From GCA-2687515 sp002687515 (GTDB taxonomy: Bacteria > Pseudomonadota > Alphaproteobacteria > Rhodospirillales > UBA2165), in assembly GCA_030745835.1 (NCBI GenBank), contig JASLNU010000035.1, forward strand, positions 14,969-78,968: a stretch of DNA of 64,000 nucleotides. Reading direction: 5' to 3'. The stretch's first letter is position 1, and each line of letters opens with the position of its first letter. The notes beneath the pieces are model-generated. The model saw only the letters and a list, made by a program, of their open reading frames with translations, searched no databases and was not told the DNA's origin. The position numbers and the translations under genes are program-made. Of the stretch, positions 1-8,919 are shown in pieces.

Positions 1-657
1 ACCCGGGCGCTGCTGGCCCAAGGCGCGGCAAGCGTGACGGCGATCGAAAAGGACCGGCGCTGCGTCGCCGCCCTCGAACATTTGCAGGAAGCTTATCCCG
101 ACAGGCTGCGTGTTTTGGAAGCCGATGCGCTTGATATCGATCCGGCCAGCGCGGCACCGGCACCGCGCATCATTGTTTCCAATCTGCCCTACAACATTTC
201 GACGGTGCTTATCGTCAAATGGCTCAGATCCGTCCGAGACATCGATTTGTTGGTGCTGATGCTGCAGAAAGAGGTCGCCGACAGGCTTGCCGCCATTCCC
301 GGAAACAAAATATACGGACGGCTATCGGTGATAACGCAATGGCTGTGCGAGGTTGAGATCGCGTTCAACGTCGACAAGCGGGCATTTACCCCGCCGCCCA
401 AGGTCGCATCCAGCGTGGTGGTCTTGAAACCGCGCTCCGAACCCGCCGCGCCAGCCGAGTGGGACAGCCTCGAGGCGGTGACCGCGGCCGCCTTCAACCA
501 GCGCCGCAAGATGCTGCGCGCATCCTTGAAATCGATGAATTTCGATTTCGACGGCCTCGCCATCGAGCCGACGGCACGCGCCGAGGAACTGAGCGTCGAG
601 GAATTTTGCCGCCTGGCAAGAGCGCACGCGGCGGCGAAAAACGCGGCTGGCGACTAA
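1..657 (+). CDS. rsmA: 16S rRNA dimethyladenosine transferase, 5' end cut by window
   Basis: RsmA (KsgA) dimethylates two adjacent adenines in the 3' terminal helix of 16S rRNA late in 30S assembly, using S-adenosylmethionine. The frame is open from base 1, so the N-terminus and the glycine-rich SAM motif lie outside the window. What remains is the acidic SAM-ribose region (TAIEKDRRC), the catalytic NLPYN motif typical of N6-adenine methyltransferases, the PPPKVASSVV segment and the small helical C-terminal domain. It is convergent with gmk and overlaps its end by 4 bases. About 218 codons are visible of a family length near 270 to 290. The first ATG/GTG inside the window (34) is not the real start. 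Confidence 0.95.
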   Translation, partial: TRALLAQGAASVTAIEKDRRCVAALEHLQEAYPDRLRVLEADALDIDPASAAPAPRIIVSNLPYNISTVLIVKWLRSVRDIDLLVLMLQKEVADRLAAIPGNKIYGRLSVITQWLCEVEIAFNVDKRAFTPPPKVASSVVVLKPRSEPAAPAEWDSLEAVTAAAFNQRRKMLRASLKSMNFDFDGLAIEPTARAEELSVEEFCRLARAHAAAKNAAGD

Positions 658-1310
658 TCGATACCCCGTAGATCTTGGACAAATTCATGCAGGCCTATCA
701 GGCGGCTCCTGCGTGATCTTTCCGCTTCCAGGATTGCCTGCACCCGCCCGACGCTTTGTTCGACATCGTCGTTGACGATGACATATCCGTATTCGGGAAA
801 ATGGCTCATTTCATCGGAAGCCTTCTCCATGCGCTGGCGCACCACGTCATCGGGGTCCCGCGCCCGGCGATGCAGCCGGCTTTCCAGTTCCTCGGTGCTC
901 GGCGGCAGGATGAAGACGCTGACCAGATCGGCGCCCATGTTTTTATCGCTGGCGAGTTGCTGCGTGCCCTGCCAATCGATATCAAAGAGGACATCGGTAC
1001 CCTCGGAAAGCGCCTTTTCGACGGGGCCGCGCGGGGTTCCGTAAAAATACTCGAAAACGTGGGCATGCTCCAAAAAGGCGCCATCCTTGGTCAGCCGGGT
1101 GAAGGTTTTTTCATCGACAAAATTATAATCGACGCCCTCGGTCTCGCCGGCCCGCTTCGGCCGGGTGGTCGTCGAAACCGACATGACAAGATTGTCGTCC
1201 AGCCGCAGCAGCTCCCTCGAGATGGTGGTCTTGCCGGCTCCCGAAGGAGAGGACAGGACGAAAATCAAGCCGCGGCGATCAAAATACGGCGAAGGTGTCT
1301 GCTCACTCAA
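654..1310 (-). CDS. gmk: guanylate kinase
   Basis: Cytoplasmic guanylate kinase converts GMP and ATP to GDP and ADP in purine salvage and nucleotide supply. The 218-residue protein has the P-loop SPSGAGKTT at about residues 21-29, the GMP-binding stretch RPKRAGETEGVDYNF, and the FDIDWQG segment of the nucleoside monophosphate kinase core. Length is normal for the family. Its start lies 8 bases inside the end of yicC, so the two genes are probably translationally coupled, which is their usual arrangement in alphaproteobacteria. The gene converges on rsmA with a 4-base overlap. Confidence 0.96.
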   Translation of the reverse strand: MSEQTPSPYFDRRGLIFVLSSPSGAGKTTISRELLRLDDNLVMSVSTTTRPKRAGETEGVDYNFVDEKTFTRLTKDGAFLEHAHVFEYFYGTPRGPVEKALSEGTDVLFDIDWQGTQQLASDKNMGADLVSVFILPPSTEELESRLHRRARDPDDVVRQRMEKASDEMSHFPEYGYVIVNDDVEQSVGRVQAILEAERSRRSRLIGLHEFVQDLRGID

Positions 1311-2196
1311 TGTTCTGCACCTGCTCCCTGAACTGCTCGACCACCGACTTCAATTCGAGCCCGATCCGCGATAGTTCGAGGTCCGATGCCTTCGAGCAAA
1401 TGGTATTGGCTTCGCGGGTGAATTCCTGGCAGAGAAAATCCAGCTTGCGCCCAACCGCGCCGCCGCCGTCCAAAAGCTCGCCGGCGGCTTGCAAATGAGC
1501 CCCGAGCCGGTCCAGTTCCTCGCGCACGTCCGAGCGGGTGATTAAAATGGCCACTTCCTGCGCCAGACGTTCCTCGGGCAACGCCGGTTCCGCCTGCAAA
1601 AGCTCGGTGATCTGTTCGCGCAGTTTGCGCTCGATGCTTTCAGGCTGGGTTTCGGCGACTTCCGCGGCACCGCCGCAAAGCGCGCCGATATTGTCCAGAT
1701 GCGCGGCCAGCACCGATTTCATGCGGGCGCCTTCGTCGGCGCGCATCTCGGACAAGCCGTCGATGGCGGCCGACAGACTATCGAGAATGCTTTTTTTAAG
1801 CGCCTTCATCTCGGCTTCGTCGGCAACTTCGTCGACAGCCTCGACGACCCCGCGGACGCCGAGCAGGCCATCAATGCGCGGCGGGTCAAACACGTTGTCG
1901 CCGGCTTCGAAGGTCTTCGCCGTATCGATCAAATGATCCAGCAAATCCTTGTTGATGCGATAACCAATGCCGCTTTCGTCCAACGCCAGCGACAGCGTCA
2001 GATTGATGTTTCCCCGCTTGAACCGTTTCGATACCGCCGCCCGCGCGGCGGCTTCCATTTCATCGAAACCGCTCGGCATGCGGCAGCGCACATCCAGGCC
2101 CTTGCCGTTGACACTTTTCACTTCCCAGCTCCAGGTATGGGAACCCTCGGCGCCAGTGGCGCGCGCAAATCCGGTCATCGAGTTCAATTCAGACAT
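1303..2196 (-). CDS. yicC: YicC-family endoribonuclease
   Basis: The YicC family is a conserved stress-linked protein reported to act as an endoribonuclease; the exact role in this lineage is not known. The 297-residue protein starts MSELNSMTGFARA, the invariant YicC N-terminal signature, followed by the SWEVKSVNGKGLDVR motif. It ends with the family C-terminal block KLDFLCQEFTREANTICSKA. It is the first gene of a yicC-gmk pair. A region of 111 bases without a clear hairpin separates it from the glycosyltransferase upstream. In many relatives mltG lies directly upstream of yicC; here about 2.9 kb carrying two other genes intervenes. Confidence 0.93.
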   Translation of the reverse strand: MSELNSMTGFARATGAEGSHTWSWEVKSVNGKGLDVRCRMPSGFDEMEAAARAAVSKRFKRGNINLTLSLALDESGIGYRINKDLLDHLIDTAKTFEAGDNVFDPPRIDGLLGVRGVVEAVDEVADEAEMKALKKSILDSLSAAIDGLSEMRADEGARMKSVLAAHLDNIGALCGGAAEVAETQPESIERKLREQITELLQAEPALPEERLAQEVAILITRSDVREELDRLGAHLQAAGELLDGGGAVGRKLDFLCQEFTREANTICSKASDLELSRIGLELKSVVEQFREQVQNIE

Positions 2197-2307
2197 ATCG
2201 GGTACAGGGCCTTGAGTGAAAGTCTATCCACGGATACCAACGGTGCCTCAGTTTATGGAAATCATATCGGTTGCGCCATGTAAACTAGGGATACACCGGA
2301 AAAAGTG

Positions 2308-4212
2308 TCAATCGGCCACCTTTGCACACCATGCGCGCCACATATCACGGTACGCCGCCTCTACATTCCTCGCATACCCTGCCCCGTTGCACAGGCGCGA
2401 TGTCAATAACTGGATTCCAAGCTGGCCCCGCATGGACACCAAGCGCGCATGGTCGTCGGCCAGGCGACGGGCGATATCCAGATAGGCGCGCTGGCTGCCG
2501 GCCGCCAATTCGCCCCTGCCGATATGGGTAAGCATCGATGCCGCCACCCGGTCGACAAATCCATCGCCCCAAAGGGCGATTACCGGCACCCCCATCAACA
2601 GCGCTTCGAAGGTGGTCGTGGCGCCGTTGAATGGGAACGGATCGAGGGCGATATCGACCTTGCCATAGGCCCGCAAATGGTCGTCCAAGGGGTCGTCGCC
2701 GCTGAGCAGTATCAACCGCTCCTGGTCCAATCCCAGCCGCTCGAAATGATCGCGCCAAGTACCGGCAATGCCCGCATCGCCATAATAGTTGCGATATTTC
2801 AGAGCCAGGCGCGATGCCGGTGTGGCGCGCAATATCTCGCCCCACAAGGCGATCACCGTTGCGTTAATTTTTTCCGGCTTGTTGAAGCAACCGAAGGTGA
2901 TGTAGCCATTTTCCGCGGATGGCGGCGGCGTCGCCGCGGGCACATCCGGCGGCGGCGTGAATTGATAGAATTCGGGCAGCCGGTAAAGCTGTTCGGTGAA
3001 TTTTTCCTGTGTTTCGGCCGGGTGCAGCAACCCGTCCGAGAGCCAGTAATCCATTTCGTCAAGGCCGCTGGTTGCGCAATCGTGAAAGCTGACCTGCACC
3101 GGCGCCGCGCGGTGGGCCGCGATCAATGGGCGATTGAGGTTGAAGCGTCCGGCAAGGAAGACCAGCACATCGATGCGGTCCTGGCGCATGCGCGCGGCTA
3201 GCTGCGCATCATTGATCCCGCGGGTAGAAATCCAATGGTCCGCCAAGGCGCGAAACTCGGCGCTCACTTGGTCGTCGAATTCCTCCTCGGCATAGAGAAA
3301 AATCTCAAAGGCGGCGCGATCGTGATTGCGGATAAGGGGCAGCAGATTGCGCGCCACCGGATGATCGCGAAAATCGGACGAGACATAACCGATCTTCAGC
3401 CGGCGCTTCGGCGCGCGGTTGCTATCGGCAAAGGATACGCGCCGCGCCGCCGGCTTTAAGTGTTTGGCCGCGTGGCGCCGGTGCAATTCGAACCGCTCGG
3501 CGGCCGTCAAATCCGGCTGATTTAGCATGGCGATCAAAAGATTGCGTTCCGCCAGATGGCAATTGGGATCCATCGCCAGGGCCCGGCGGAACGAATCGAT
3601 TGCGGCATCCACATTCCCGGCGGTCTGTTGCGCCGCGCCCAGATTGGTAAGTGCCGCCGGCTTGTCGCGGGCTGGCCCCAGCGCCCGCGTCAAATTGTCG
3701 ACGGCCTCGGTAAGCCGGCCCGCCTTTAAAAGGATTTGCCCGAGATTGCTTAGCGCTTCGGGATTGTCCGGAGCCAGCGCCAGGGCATCGATAGATGCGC
3801 GCTCGGCGCTTTCCAAATCGCCGCTGTGCAGCAGCGTATTGGCCAGATTGACATGGGCGGCAAGAAACGCCGGCGAAACTTCGATGGCCCGGCGGTAAAG
3901 ATCGGCGGCGGAGCCGGGTTCGCCATCTGCAAATCGGGCGTTTCCCAAATGATATAGAATTTCGGCGTTCGATGGATCGATACCATGGACGCGCCGAAAA
4001 ATCTTGATGGCGGCGGCGGCGTTTCCGGTTTGATAGGCGATCAAGCCCAAATATTTAAGCGCTTCGAGATTAACGGAATCCCGGTTCAGGATTTCGCGGC
4101 ACAGGCTTTCGGCCGCATCCAGGCGGCCACCCTTAAGAAATTCGGCGGTGCGCGCCAATAACGAAGCTGTACTCGCGCCCGGCGGCGAATCAATGATATC
4201 GGTAACGCCCAT
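2308..4212 (-). CDS. TPR-repeat SPINDLY/O-GlcNAc transferase-like protein
   Basis: This 634-residue protein combines about six tetratricopeptide repeats (roughly residues 20-240) with a C-terminal catalytic region like the O-linked GlcNAc transferase/SPINDLY family (GT41). Visible marks are KIGYVSSDFRDHPV near residue 273, QVSFHDCATSGLDEMDYWLSD, FGCFNKPEKIN, and DIALDPFPFNGATTTFEALLMG, the last two being nucleotide-sugar-binding segments. No signal peptide is seen, so it is probably cytoplasmic and modifies proteins such as flagellin or envelope proteins, though no acceptor is evident here. It stands alone on its strand between yicC and a divergent SDR gene. Its donor sugar (GlcNAc or fucose) cannot be read from the sequence. 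Confidence 0.88.
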   Translation of the reverse strand: MGVTDIIDSPPGASTASLLARTAEFLKGGRLDAAESLCREILNRDSVNLEALKYLGLIAYQTGNAAAAIKIFRRVHGIDPSNAEILYHLGNARFADGEPGSAADLYRRAIEVSPAFLAAHVNLANTLLHSGDLESAERASIDALALAPDNPEALSNLGQILLKAGRLTEAVDNLTRALGPARDKPAALTNLGAAQQTAGNVDAAIDSFRRALAMDPNCHLAERNLLIAMLNQPDLTAAERFELHRRHAAKHLKPAARRVSFADSNRAPKRRLKIGYVSSDFRDHPVARNLLPLIRNHDRAAFEIFLYAEEEFDDQVSAEFRALADHWISTRGINDAQLAARMRQDRIDVLVFLAGRFNLNRPLIAAHRAAPVQVSFHDCATSGLDEMDYWLSDGLLHPAETQEKFTEQLYRLPEFYQFTPPPDVPAATPPPSAENGYITFGCFNKPEKINATVIALWGEILRATPASRLALKYRNYYGDAGIAGTWRDHFERLGLDQERLILLSGDDPLDDHLRAYGKVDIALDPFPFNGATTTFEALLMGVPVIALWGDGFVDRVAASMLTHIGRGELAAGSQRAYLDIARRLADDHARLVSMRGQLGIQLLTSRLCNGAGYARNVEAAYRDMWRAWCAKVAD

Positions 4213-4349
4213 ATTCTATATTTCGGCCTCGGCTCGATGATGTCCGATTTGCCGGTCATCATGGACCAGCGCCGTTAAGGAGCGGTAAATTCGAGGACCA
4301 GGCCCGGCAGGCAACCCACCTGGCAACCCGCCTGCAACGGAGAGTACCG

Positions 4350-5123
4350 ATGCGCAGGAAAGAGTATTCATCGATACTGATCACCGGCGCTTCCAGCGGA
4401 ATCGGACGCGCATTGGCGCTTATTTACGCCGCGCCGGGGGTGCGGCTGGCGCTGTCCGGCCGGGACCGGGCGCGCCTGGGCGCGGTTGCCCGGGAATGCC
4501 GGAACCTGGGCGCAGCCGTCGACGAAGCGGTTATCGATGTCCGCGGCGAAGCGGCGATGACCGCTTGGCTGAGCGAAATCGACGATGCGCGCGCCTTGGA
4601 CTTGGTTATCGCCAATGCCGGCGTATCCTCTGACACCAGCGGCGGCGGCGATGCCGCGGAAACCAACCGGCTGATTTTCGAAATCAACATTAGAGGCGTC
4701 CAAAATACGATTACGCCTCTTGTGCAGCGGTTTCTTGACAGGAAAAAGGGCCAATTCGCCATTATGAGTTCGATAGCGGCGTTCCACGGCATGCCGAGCG
4801 CACCAGCCTATAGCGCCAGCAAGGCTTGGGGTAAATCCTACGGCGAGGCCATGCGCGGACGGCTCGGCCGTCATGGTATCGGCGTCAGCGTCATCTGCCC
4901 GGGGTTCGTGGCAAGCCGGATCACGGAAAACAACCGTTTTCCCATGCCAATGTTCATGCAGGCCGATAAGGCAGCGCGTATCATCGAGCGCGGCTTGGCC
5001 AGAAACAGGCCGCGCATTGCCTTCCCGCTACCCATCTACTTCATGGTTTGGCTGCTCGACGCGTTGCCGCCCGGATGGACCGACCGCCTGTTCAAGAAAC
5101 TTCCCGATAAGGAATGGCTGTAA
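4350..5123 (+). CDS. short-chain dehydrogenase/reductase (SDR)
   Basis: A classical NAD(P)-dependent SDR of 257 residues. The Rossmann motif TGASSGIG is at residues 12-19, the NAG structural motif at about 89-91, and the catalytic Ser near 140 with YSASK giving Tyr154 and Lys158. The C-terminal tail (PIYFMVWLLDALPPGWTDRLF) is hydrophobic and resembles SDRs that sit at the membrane, so a lipid or envelope substrate is possible. An AACGGAGAG ribosome-binding site precedes the ATG. It is divergent from the TPR glycosyltransferase (137 bases apart) and convergent with mltG (4 bases apart). The substrate is unknown. Confidence 0.88.
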   Translation: MRRKEYSSILITGASSGIGRALALIYAAPGVRLALSGRDRARLGAVARECRNLGAAVDEAVIDVRGEAAMTAWLSEIDDARALDLVIANAGVSSDTSGGGDAAETNRLIFEINIRGVQNTITPLVQRFLDRKKGQFAIMSSIAAFHGMPSAPAYSASKAWGKSYGEAMRGRLGRHGIGVSVICPGFVASRITENNRFPMPMFMQADKAARIIERGLARNRPRIAFPLPIYFMVWLLDALPPGWTDRLFKKLPDKEWL

Positions 5124-5127
5124 TTTT

Positions 5128-6120
5128 CTAGCGCCCTGTTTGCCTGTCTTTTTGCAGGCGCCGCCAGCGGCGGACGTTTCTGTTGTGCGCTTTAAGCGTA
5201 CGGGCGAAGATATGCCCGCCCTTGCCGTCGGCGACGAAATATAGATCGCCCGTCTCGGCCGGGTTGAGCGCGGCTTCGAGGGCGGCAAGCCCGGGATTGG
5301 CGATCGGGCCTGGCGGCAACCCTTTATGCATATAGGTGTTGTAGGGGTCCGGATGTTTGAGATCGGCATGGGTCAGACGGCGGCCCAATTCGCCGCGCCC
5401 GCCGGTCAATGCATAAACCACGGTGGGATCGGATTGCAGGCGCATGCCGCGGCGCAAGCGATTGATGAATACGCCCGCCACCCGCGCCCGCTCCTCGGCA
5501 AGTCCGGTTTCCTTTTCGATAATCGAGGCAAGAACCACCGCTTCGGCGGGATTGTTCAGGGGAAGGTCCGGCGCCCGCCGGAGCCACAATTTTTCGATGG
5601 CCCGGGCCATCGCCTCGCGCATGCGGCGGACGATCTCTTTGCGGCTATCACCGTATGAAAAATGATAGGTTTCGGGTAAAAATTCGCCTTCACCGAATTC
5701 CGCCGGCAACGCTCCCCGCAATCCCTCGGTGGCGCTCAGACGCGCCCTGATCTCCTGGGTGGTGAGGCCCTCGGCGACCGTCAAGCGCCTAACGACCGTT
5801 TTTCCATGCCGCAAAATATCAAGAACCCGGCGTGCGCTGACGCCCTTGGGAAAGGTGAATTCGCCTGCCTTTAGCGGAGCCTCGGGCTCGTAGAGGCGCG
5901 CACCGATACGCAACAACACCGGATATTGGATAATTCCGTTGGAGCGCAGCAATTCAGCGATCGCGTCAACGCCGAGGCCGTTTGGAATGACCACGGCCCG
6001 GTTAGAAAGCGAAGGGCCGGGCTGACTGAATTTCGCATATCCGAAAAATCCGCTACCGGTAACCGCGATAACGGCCAGAACGGCCAGTATGGAGATCCAG
6101 CGGATGATACCAAGTTGCAT
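5128..6120 (-). CDS. mltG: endolytic peptidoglycan transglycosylase MltG
   Basis: MltG is an inner-membrane lytic transglycosylase that cleaves nascent glycan strands and helps end their polymerisation. The 330-residue protein has one N-terminal membrane segment (about residues 5-28), a LysM-like region, and the YceG catalytic domain with SIIEKET at 199-205, where Glu202 matches the catalytic glutamate. SDPTVVYAL and PYNTYMHKGLPPGPIANPG are further family signatures. In relatives it follows fabF. Its first five codons lie inside the terminal inverted repeat of the repeat element just upstream, and no convincing ribosome-binding site precedes the ATG, so the start is uncertain. Confidence 0.93.
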   Translation of the reverse strand: MQLGIIRWISILAVLAVIAVTGSGFFGYAKFSQPGPSLSNRAVVIPNGLGVDAIAELLRSNGIIQYPVLLRIGARLYEPEAPLKAGEFTFPKGVSARRVLDILRHGKTVVRRLTVAEGLTTQEIRARLSATEGLRGALPAEFGEGEFLPETYHFSYGDSRKEIVRRMREAMARAIEKLWLRRAPDLPLNNPAEAVVLASIIEKETGLAEERARVAGVFINRLRRGMRLQSDPTVVYALTGGRGELGRRLTHADLKHPDPYNTYMHKGLPPGPIANPGLAALEAALNPAETGDLYFVADGKGGHIFARTLKAHNRNVRRWRRLQKDRQTGR

Positions 6121-6382
6121 AAATAAACACCCATTGTGACGGCTTTGCGCGGTTTCCGGTTAGGAGCGTGCCGTGCCGTGATGCCTTTGCATCATAAGCG
6201 GTGCGCCCACGGCTATTCAGGGCATCCGGAAGCCGCGCAAAGCCGCCCTTCGGGTCGCCTTTCCCGCCCCCTCGGGGTGTCGGGAAGGCTTGCCGATGGG
6301 ACGCCATCGCCAGCGCCTCCCCTCCGACCGAGGGAGCGGGAAAGAAGATCACAATGGGTGTTTATTTGTGCAATTTGGTATT
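6106..6382. repeat. MITE-like folded repeat, copy A
   Basis: The 279-base gap between mltG and fabF is almost filled by an element bounded by 34-bp inverted repeats (6106-6139 and 6349-6382, 31 of 34 matching; core cacaatgggtgttta). Inside are two further stem-loops. One pairs 6141-6159 with 6226-6244 (18 of 19), and one pairs 6260-6275 with 6328-6343 (15 of 16). The interior is clearly related, in opposite orientation, to the element at 22725-23055, including an identical 14-base loop segment (6287-6300). No protein is encoded. It resembles a non-autonomous mobile repeat with a three-way-junction fold. Confidence 0.8.
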
Positions 6383-6399
6383 AGCCGGCTCATTTTTGA

Positions 6400-7656
6400 T
6401 TAATCGATCCCCGCGATGATAAGCGAAGCGTTGGTGCCGCCGAAACCGAAGGAATTGGACAGCACCGCCCTGACTTTACGCTCCTGCGCCTGATGCGCGA
6501 CCAGATTGATGTCGCAGCCTTCCGATGGATTGTCGAGATTAAGGGTCGGCGGGACAACGCCGTGTTTGATGGCCAGGGTCGAAAATATGGCCTCGACCGC
6601 GCCGGCGGCGCCCAGCAGGTGCCCGATGGAAGATTTGGTTGACGACATGGCGATGCCGTTGACCGCGTCACCGAACAGCCGTTTCACCGCGCCCAGTTCG
6701 ATCTCGTCGCCAAGCGGCGTCGAGGTTCCGTGCGCGTTGACATAATCGATATCCTCGGGGTTGAGCCCGGCGCGCTTCAGCGCAGCCCGCATCGACCGAT
6801 AACCGCCGTTGCCGTCTTCGGCGGGCGCGGTGATGTGATGGGCATCGCCGGACATACCGTAGCCGACGACTTCGCCATAGATTTGCGCGCCGCGCGCACG
6901 CGCATGTTCAAGCTCTTCCAGGACAACGATGCCGGCACCTTCGCCGATGACGAAGCCATCGCGATCCCTGTCCCAGGGCCGCGAAGCCTTTTCCGGCGTA
7001 TCGTTGAAGCCGGACGACAACGCCCGCGCCTGCGCAAACCCGGCAACGCCGGTCCTGCAGATGGCGGCTTCGGCGCCGCCGGCGATCATCACATCGGCAT
7101 CTTCGAATATGATCATGCGGGCGGCGTCGCCGATGGCATGGGCACCCGATGAGCATGCAGTGACCACCGCATGATTGGGCCCCTTGAAGCCATATCTGAT
7201 GGCGACCTGGCCGGAAGCCAGATTGATCAGGCTGGCCGGAATGAAAAACGGGCTCAGGCGCCGGGCCTTGCCTTCATGAACCACGATGCTGCTTCGCTCA
7301 ATCTCGGGAAGCCCGCCGATGCCGGCGCCGATCAAAACGCCGGTGCGCTCTAATTCCTCTTCGTCATCGGGCGTCCAGCCGGCGTCCTTGACCGCCATCT
7401 CCGCCGCCGCCAATCCGAATTGGATAAAGGTATCCATGCGCCGCTGTTCCTTGGGCGGCACCCAGTCGTCGGCCAGGAATGCGTGATCGCCGTCGAGCGG
7501 CACCCGCGCCGCAATCTTTGACGAAATATCGGAAACATCGAAATCGGTGATCGGCACGACGCCGGACCGGCTGTCGATCAATCGCTGCCAAGTCGCATCG
7601 GTCCCGCATGCCAGCGGCGTTACCAGACCGATACCGGTGATTACCACGCGCCTCAT
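6400..7656 (-). CDS. fabF: beta-ketoacyl-ACP synthase II
   Basis: FabF condenses malonyl-ACP with acyl-ACP in type II fatty-acid elongation and governs elongation of palmitoleate. The 418-residue protein carries the Cys-His-His triad: Cys168 in TACSSGAHAIG, His309 in VNAHGTSTPLGD and His346 in KSSIGHLLGAAG. The N-terminal RRVVITGIGLVTPLACG is typical. It follows acpP by 66 bases in the fabD-fabG-acpP-fabF order read on this strand. Length is normal. Confidence 0.97.
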   Translation of the reverse strand: MRRVVITGIGLVTPLACGTDATWQRLIDSRSGVVPITDFDVSDISSKIAARVPLDGDHAFLADDWVPPKEQRRMDTFIQFGLAAAEMAVKDAGWTPDDEEELERTGVLIGAGIGGLPEIERSSIVVHEGKARRLSPFFIPASLINLASGQVAIRYGFKGPNHAVVTACSSGAHAIGDAARMIIFEDADVMIAGGAEAAICRTGVAGFAQARALSSGFNDTPEKASRPWDRDRDGFVIGEGAGIVVLEELEHARARGAQIYGEVVGYGMSGDAHHITAPAEDGNGGYRSMRAALKRAGLNPEDIDYVNAHGTSTPLGDEIELGAVKRLFGDAVNGIAMSSTKSSIGHLLGAAGAVEAIFSTLAIKHGVVPPTLNLDNPSEGCDINLVAHQAQERKVRAVLSNSFGFGGTNASLIIAGID

Positions 7657-7722
7657 GGCTCACACGAATTTACAGTTAAAGTAATTCCAGATTATACCGC
7701 ACGAGAGCGGCGCCCCGTATCG

Positions 7723-7959
7723 CTATTGCACCTGCGAGGACAAAAAATCCACCGCATCCTTGACGGTGAGGATTTTTTCGGCGGCATCATCGGGTATTTC
7801 GCAACCGAACTCTTCCTCAAAGGCCATGACCAGTTCGACCGTATCCAAGCTGTCTGCGCCCAGATCATCGATGAAGCTCGCCGTATCGGTGACCTTTTCC
7901 TCGTCCACGCCTAAATGTTCGACGATAATCCCCCTTACGCGGTCAGCAATGTCGCTCAT
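7723..7959 (-). CDS. acpP: acyl carrier protein
   Basis: The 78-residue acidic acyl carrier protein of type II fatty-acid synthesis. Ser37 in the GADSLDTVELV motif takes the 4'-phosphopantetheine arm. The sequence has the usual four-helix ACP pattern and ends DAVDFLSSQVQ. It lies between fabG (172 bases upstream) and fabF (66 bases downstream). The longer gap on the fabG side suggests that acpP has its own promoter, as is common because ACP is needed in high amounts. Confidence 0.97.
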   Translation of the reverse strand: MSDIADRVRGIIVEHLGVDEEKVTDTASFIDDLGADSLDTVELVMAFEEEFGCEIPDDAAEKILTVKDAVDFLSSQVQ

Positions 7960-8131
7960 ACTTTCAGTCCTCGACTAAATATCCACAGAAACTCAAAATT
8001 ACGTTTACGGCCCCTTGCCCAACCGGTTGTTCGGCCTTGAATTATCCGAGGCTCATTGCGGCGTTCGTAACACACTTTGAAATCCTTGACCAGCATTCCG
8101 AAACGCCAAATTTACATCTCTCGATCATGGT

Positions 8132-8869
8132 CTATATCATCGCCATTCCGCCGTTCACATGAAGTGTCTGACCGGTCACATAGGCAGCCTCGTCGCTCGC
8201 TAAGAAAACCACCCCGGCGGCCACATCGTCAACTTCGCCCAGACGCCCGGCGGGAATCGCCTGCAACAGCGCGTCGCGCTGATCATCCTTCAAGGCGTCA
8301 GTCATGGCGGTGACTATGAATCCCGGCGCAATGCAATTGACCGTGATGCCGCGCGAGGCAACTTCGGCGGCTATGGATTTGCTCATGCCGATCAAGCCGG
8401 CCTTGGACGCCGCGTAATTAGCCTGTCCCGCATTTCCGGTGACGCCGACAATAGAGGTGATGGATATAATCCGTCCCCAGCGCTGTTTCATCATGCCCCT
8501 CAAGCAGGCGCGCGAAAGCCGGAATGCGGCGCCCAAATTGACATCGAGCACGCTTTGCCAATCTTCGTCCTTGATGCGCATGGCCAAGTTGTCGCGGGTC
8601 AGCCCGGCATTGTTCACCAGGATGTCGAGCCCGCCCATTTCCGCCTCCGCCGTCGCGGCGAGCTTGCCGGCCTGATCGGGCTGCGAAAGGTCGGCTGCAA
8701 CTACATGCGCGTTTTCGCCAAGTTCTTCGGCCAGGGCCTCGAGCGCTTCGGTGCGCGTGCCCGACAGGGCCACCGCCGCGCCCTCGGCGTGCAGATTTCT
8801 GGCAATGGCACCACCGATGCCGCCGGAGGCGCCGGTCACCAGGGCGCGTTTTCCGGATAAATCGAACAT
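8132..8869 (-). CDS. fabG: 3-oxoacyl-ACP reductase FabG
   Basis: NADPH-dependent reductase of 3-oxoacyl-ACP in fatty-acid elongation. The chosen start gives 245 residues beginning MFDLSGKRALVTGASGGIGG; it is preceded by the strong ribosome-binding site GAAGGAGGG. The frame is open further upstream, but that part reads as arginine-rich antisense of fabD and is not coding. The cofactor motif TGASGGIG, NNAG and the catalytic Ser139, Tyr152 and Lys156 (YAASK) are present, and the protein ends in the FabG-typical GQTLHVNGGMAMI. It is second in the fab operon, 50 bases after fabD. Confidence 0.96.
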   Translation of the reverse strand: MFDLSGKRALVTGASGGIGGAIARNLHAEGAAVALSGTRTEALEALAEELGENAHVVAADLSQPDQAGKLAATAEAEMGGLDILVNNAGLTRDNLAMRIKDEDWQSVLDVNLGAAFRLSRACLRGMMKQRWGRIISITSIVGVTGNAGQANYAASKAGLIGMSKSIAAEVASRGITVNCIAPGFIVTAMTDALKDDQRDALLQAIPAGRLGEVDDVAAGVVFLASDEAAYVTGQTLHVNGGMAMI

Positions 8870-8919
8870 GCCGTACCCTCCTTCAAAAGACTTCGTTTTT
8901 TTATCGTGCCGGTTACGAC

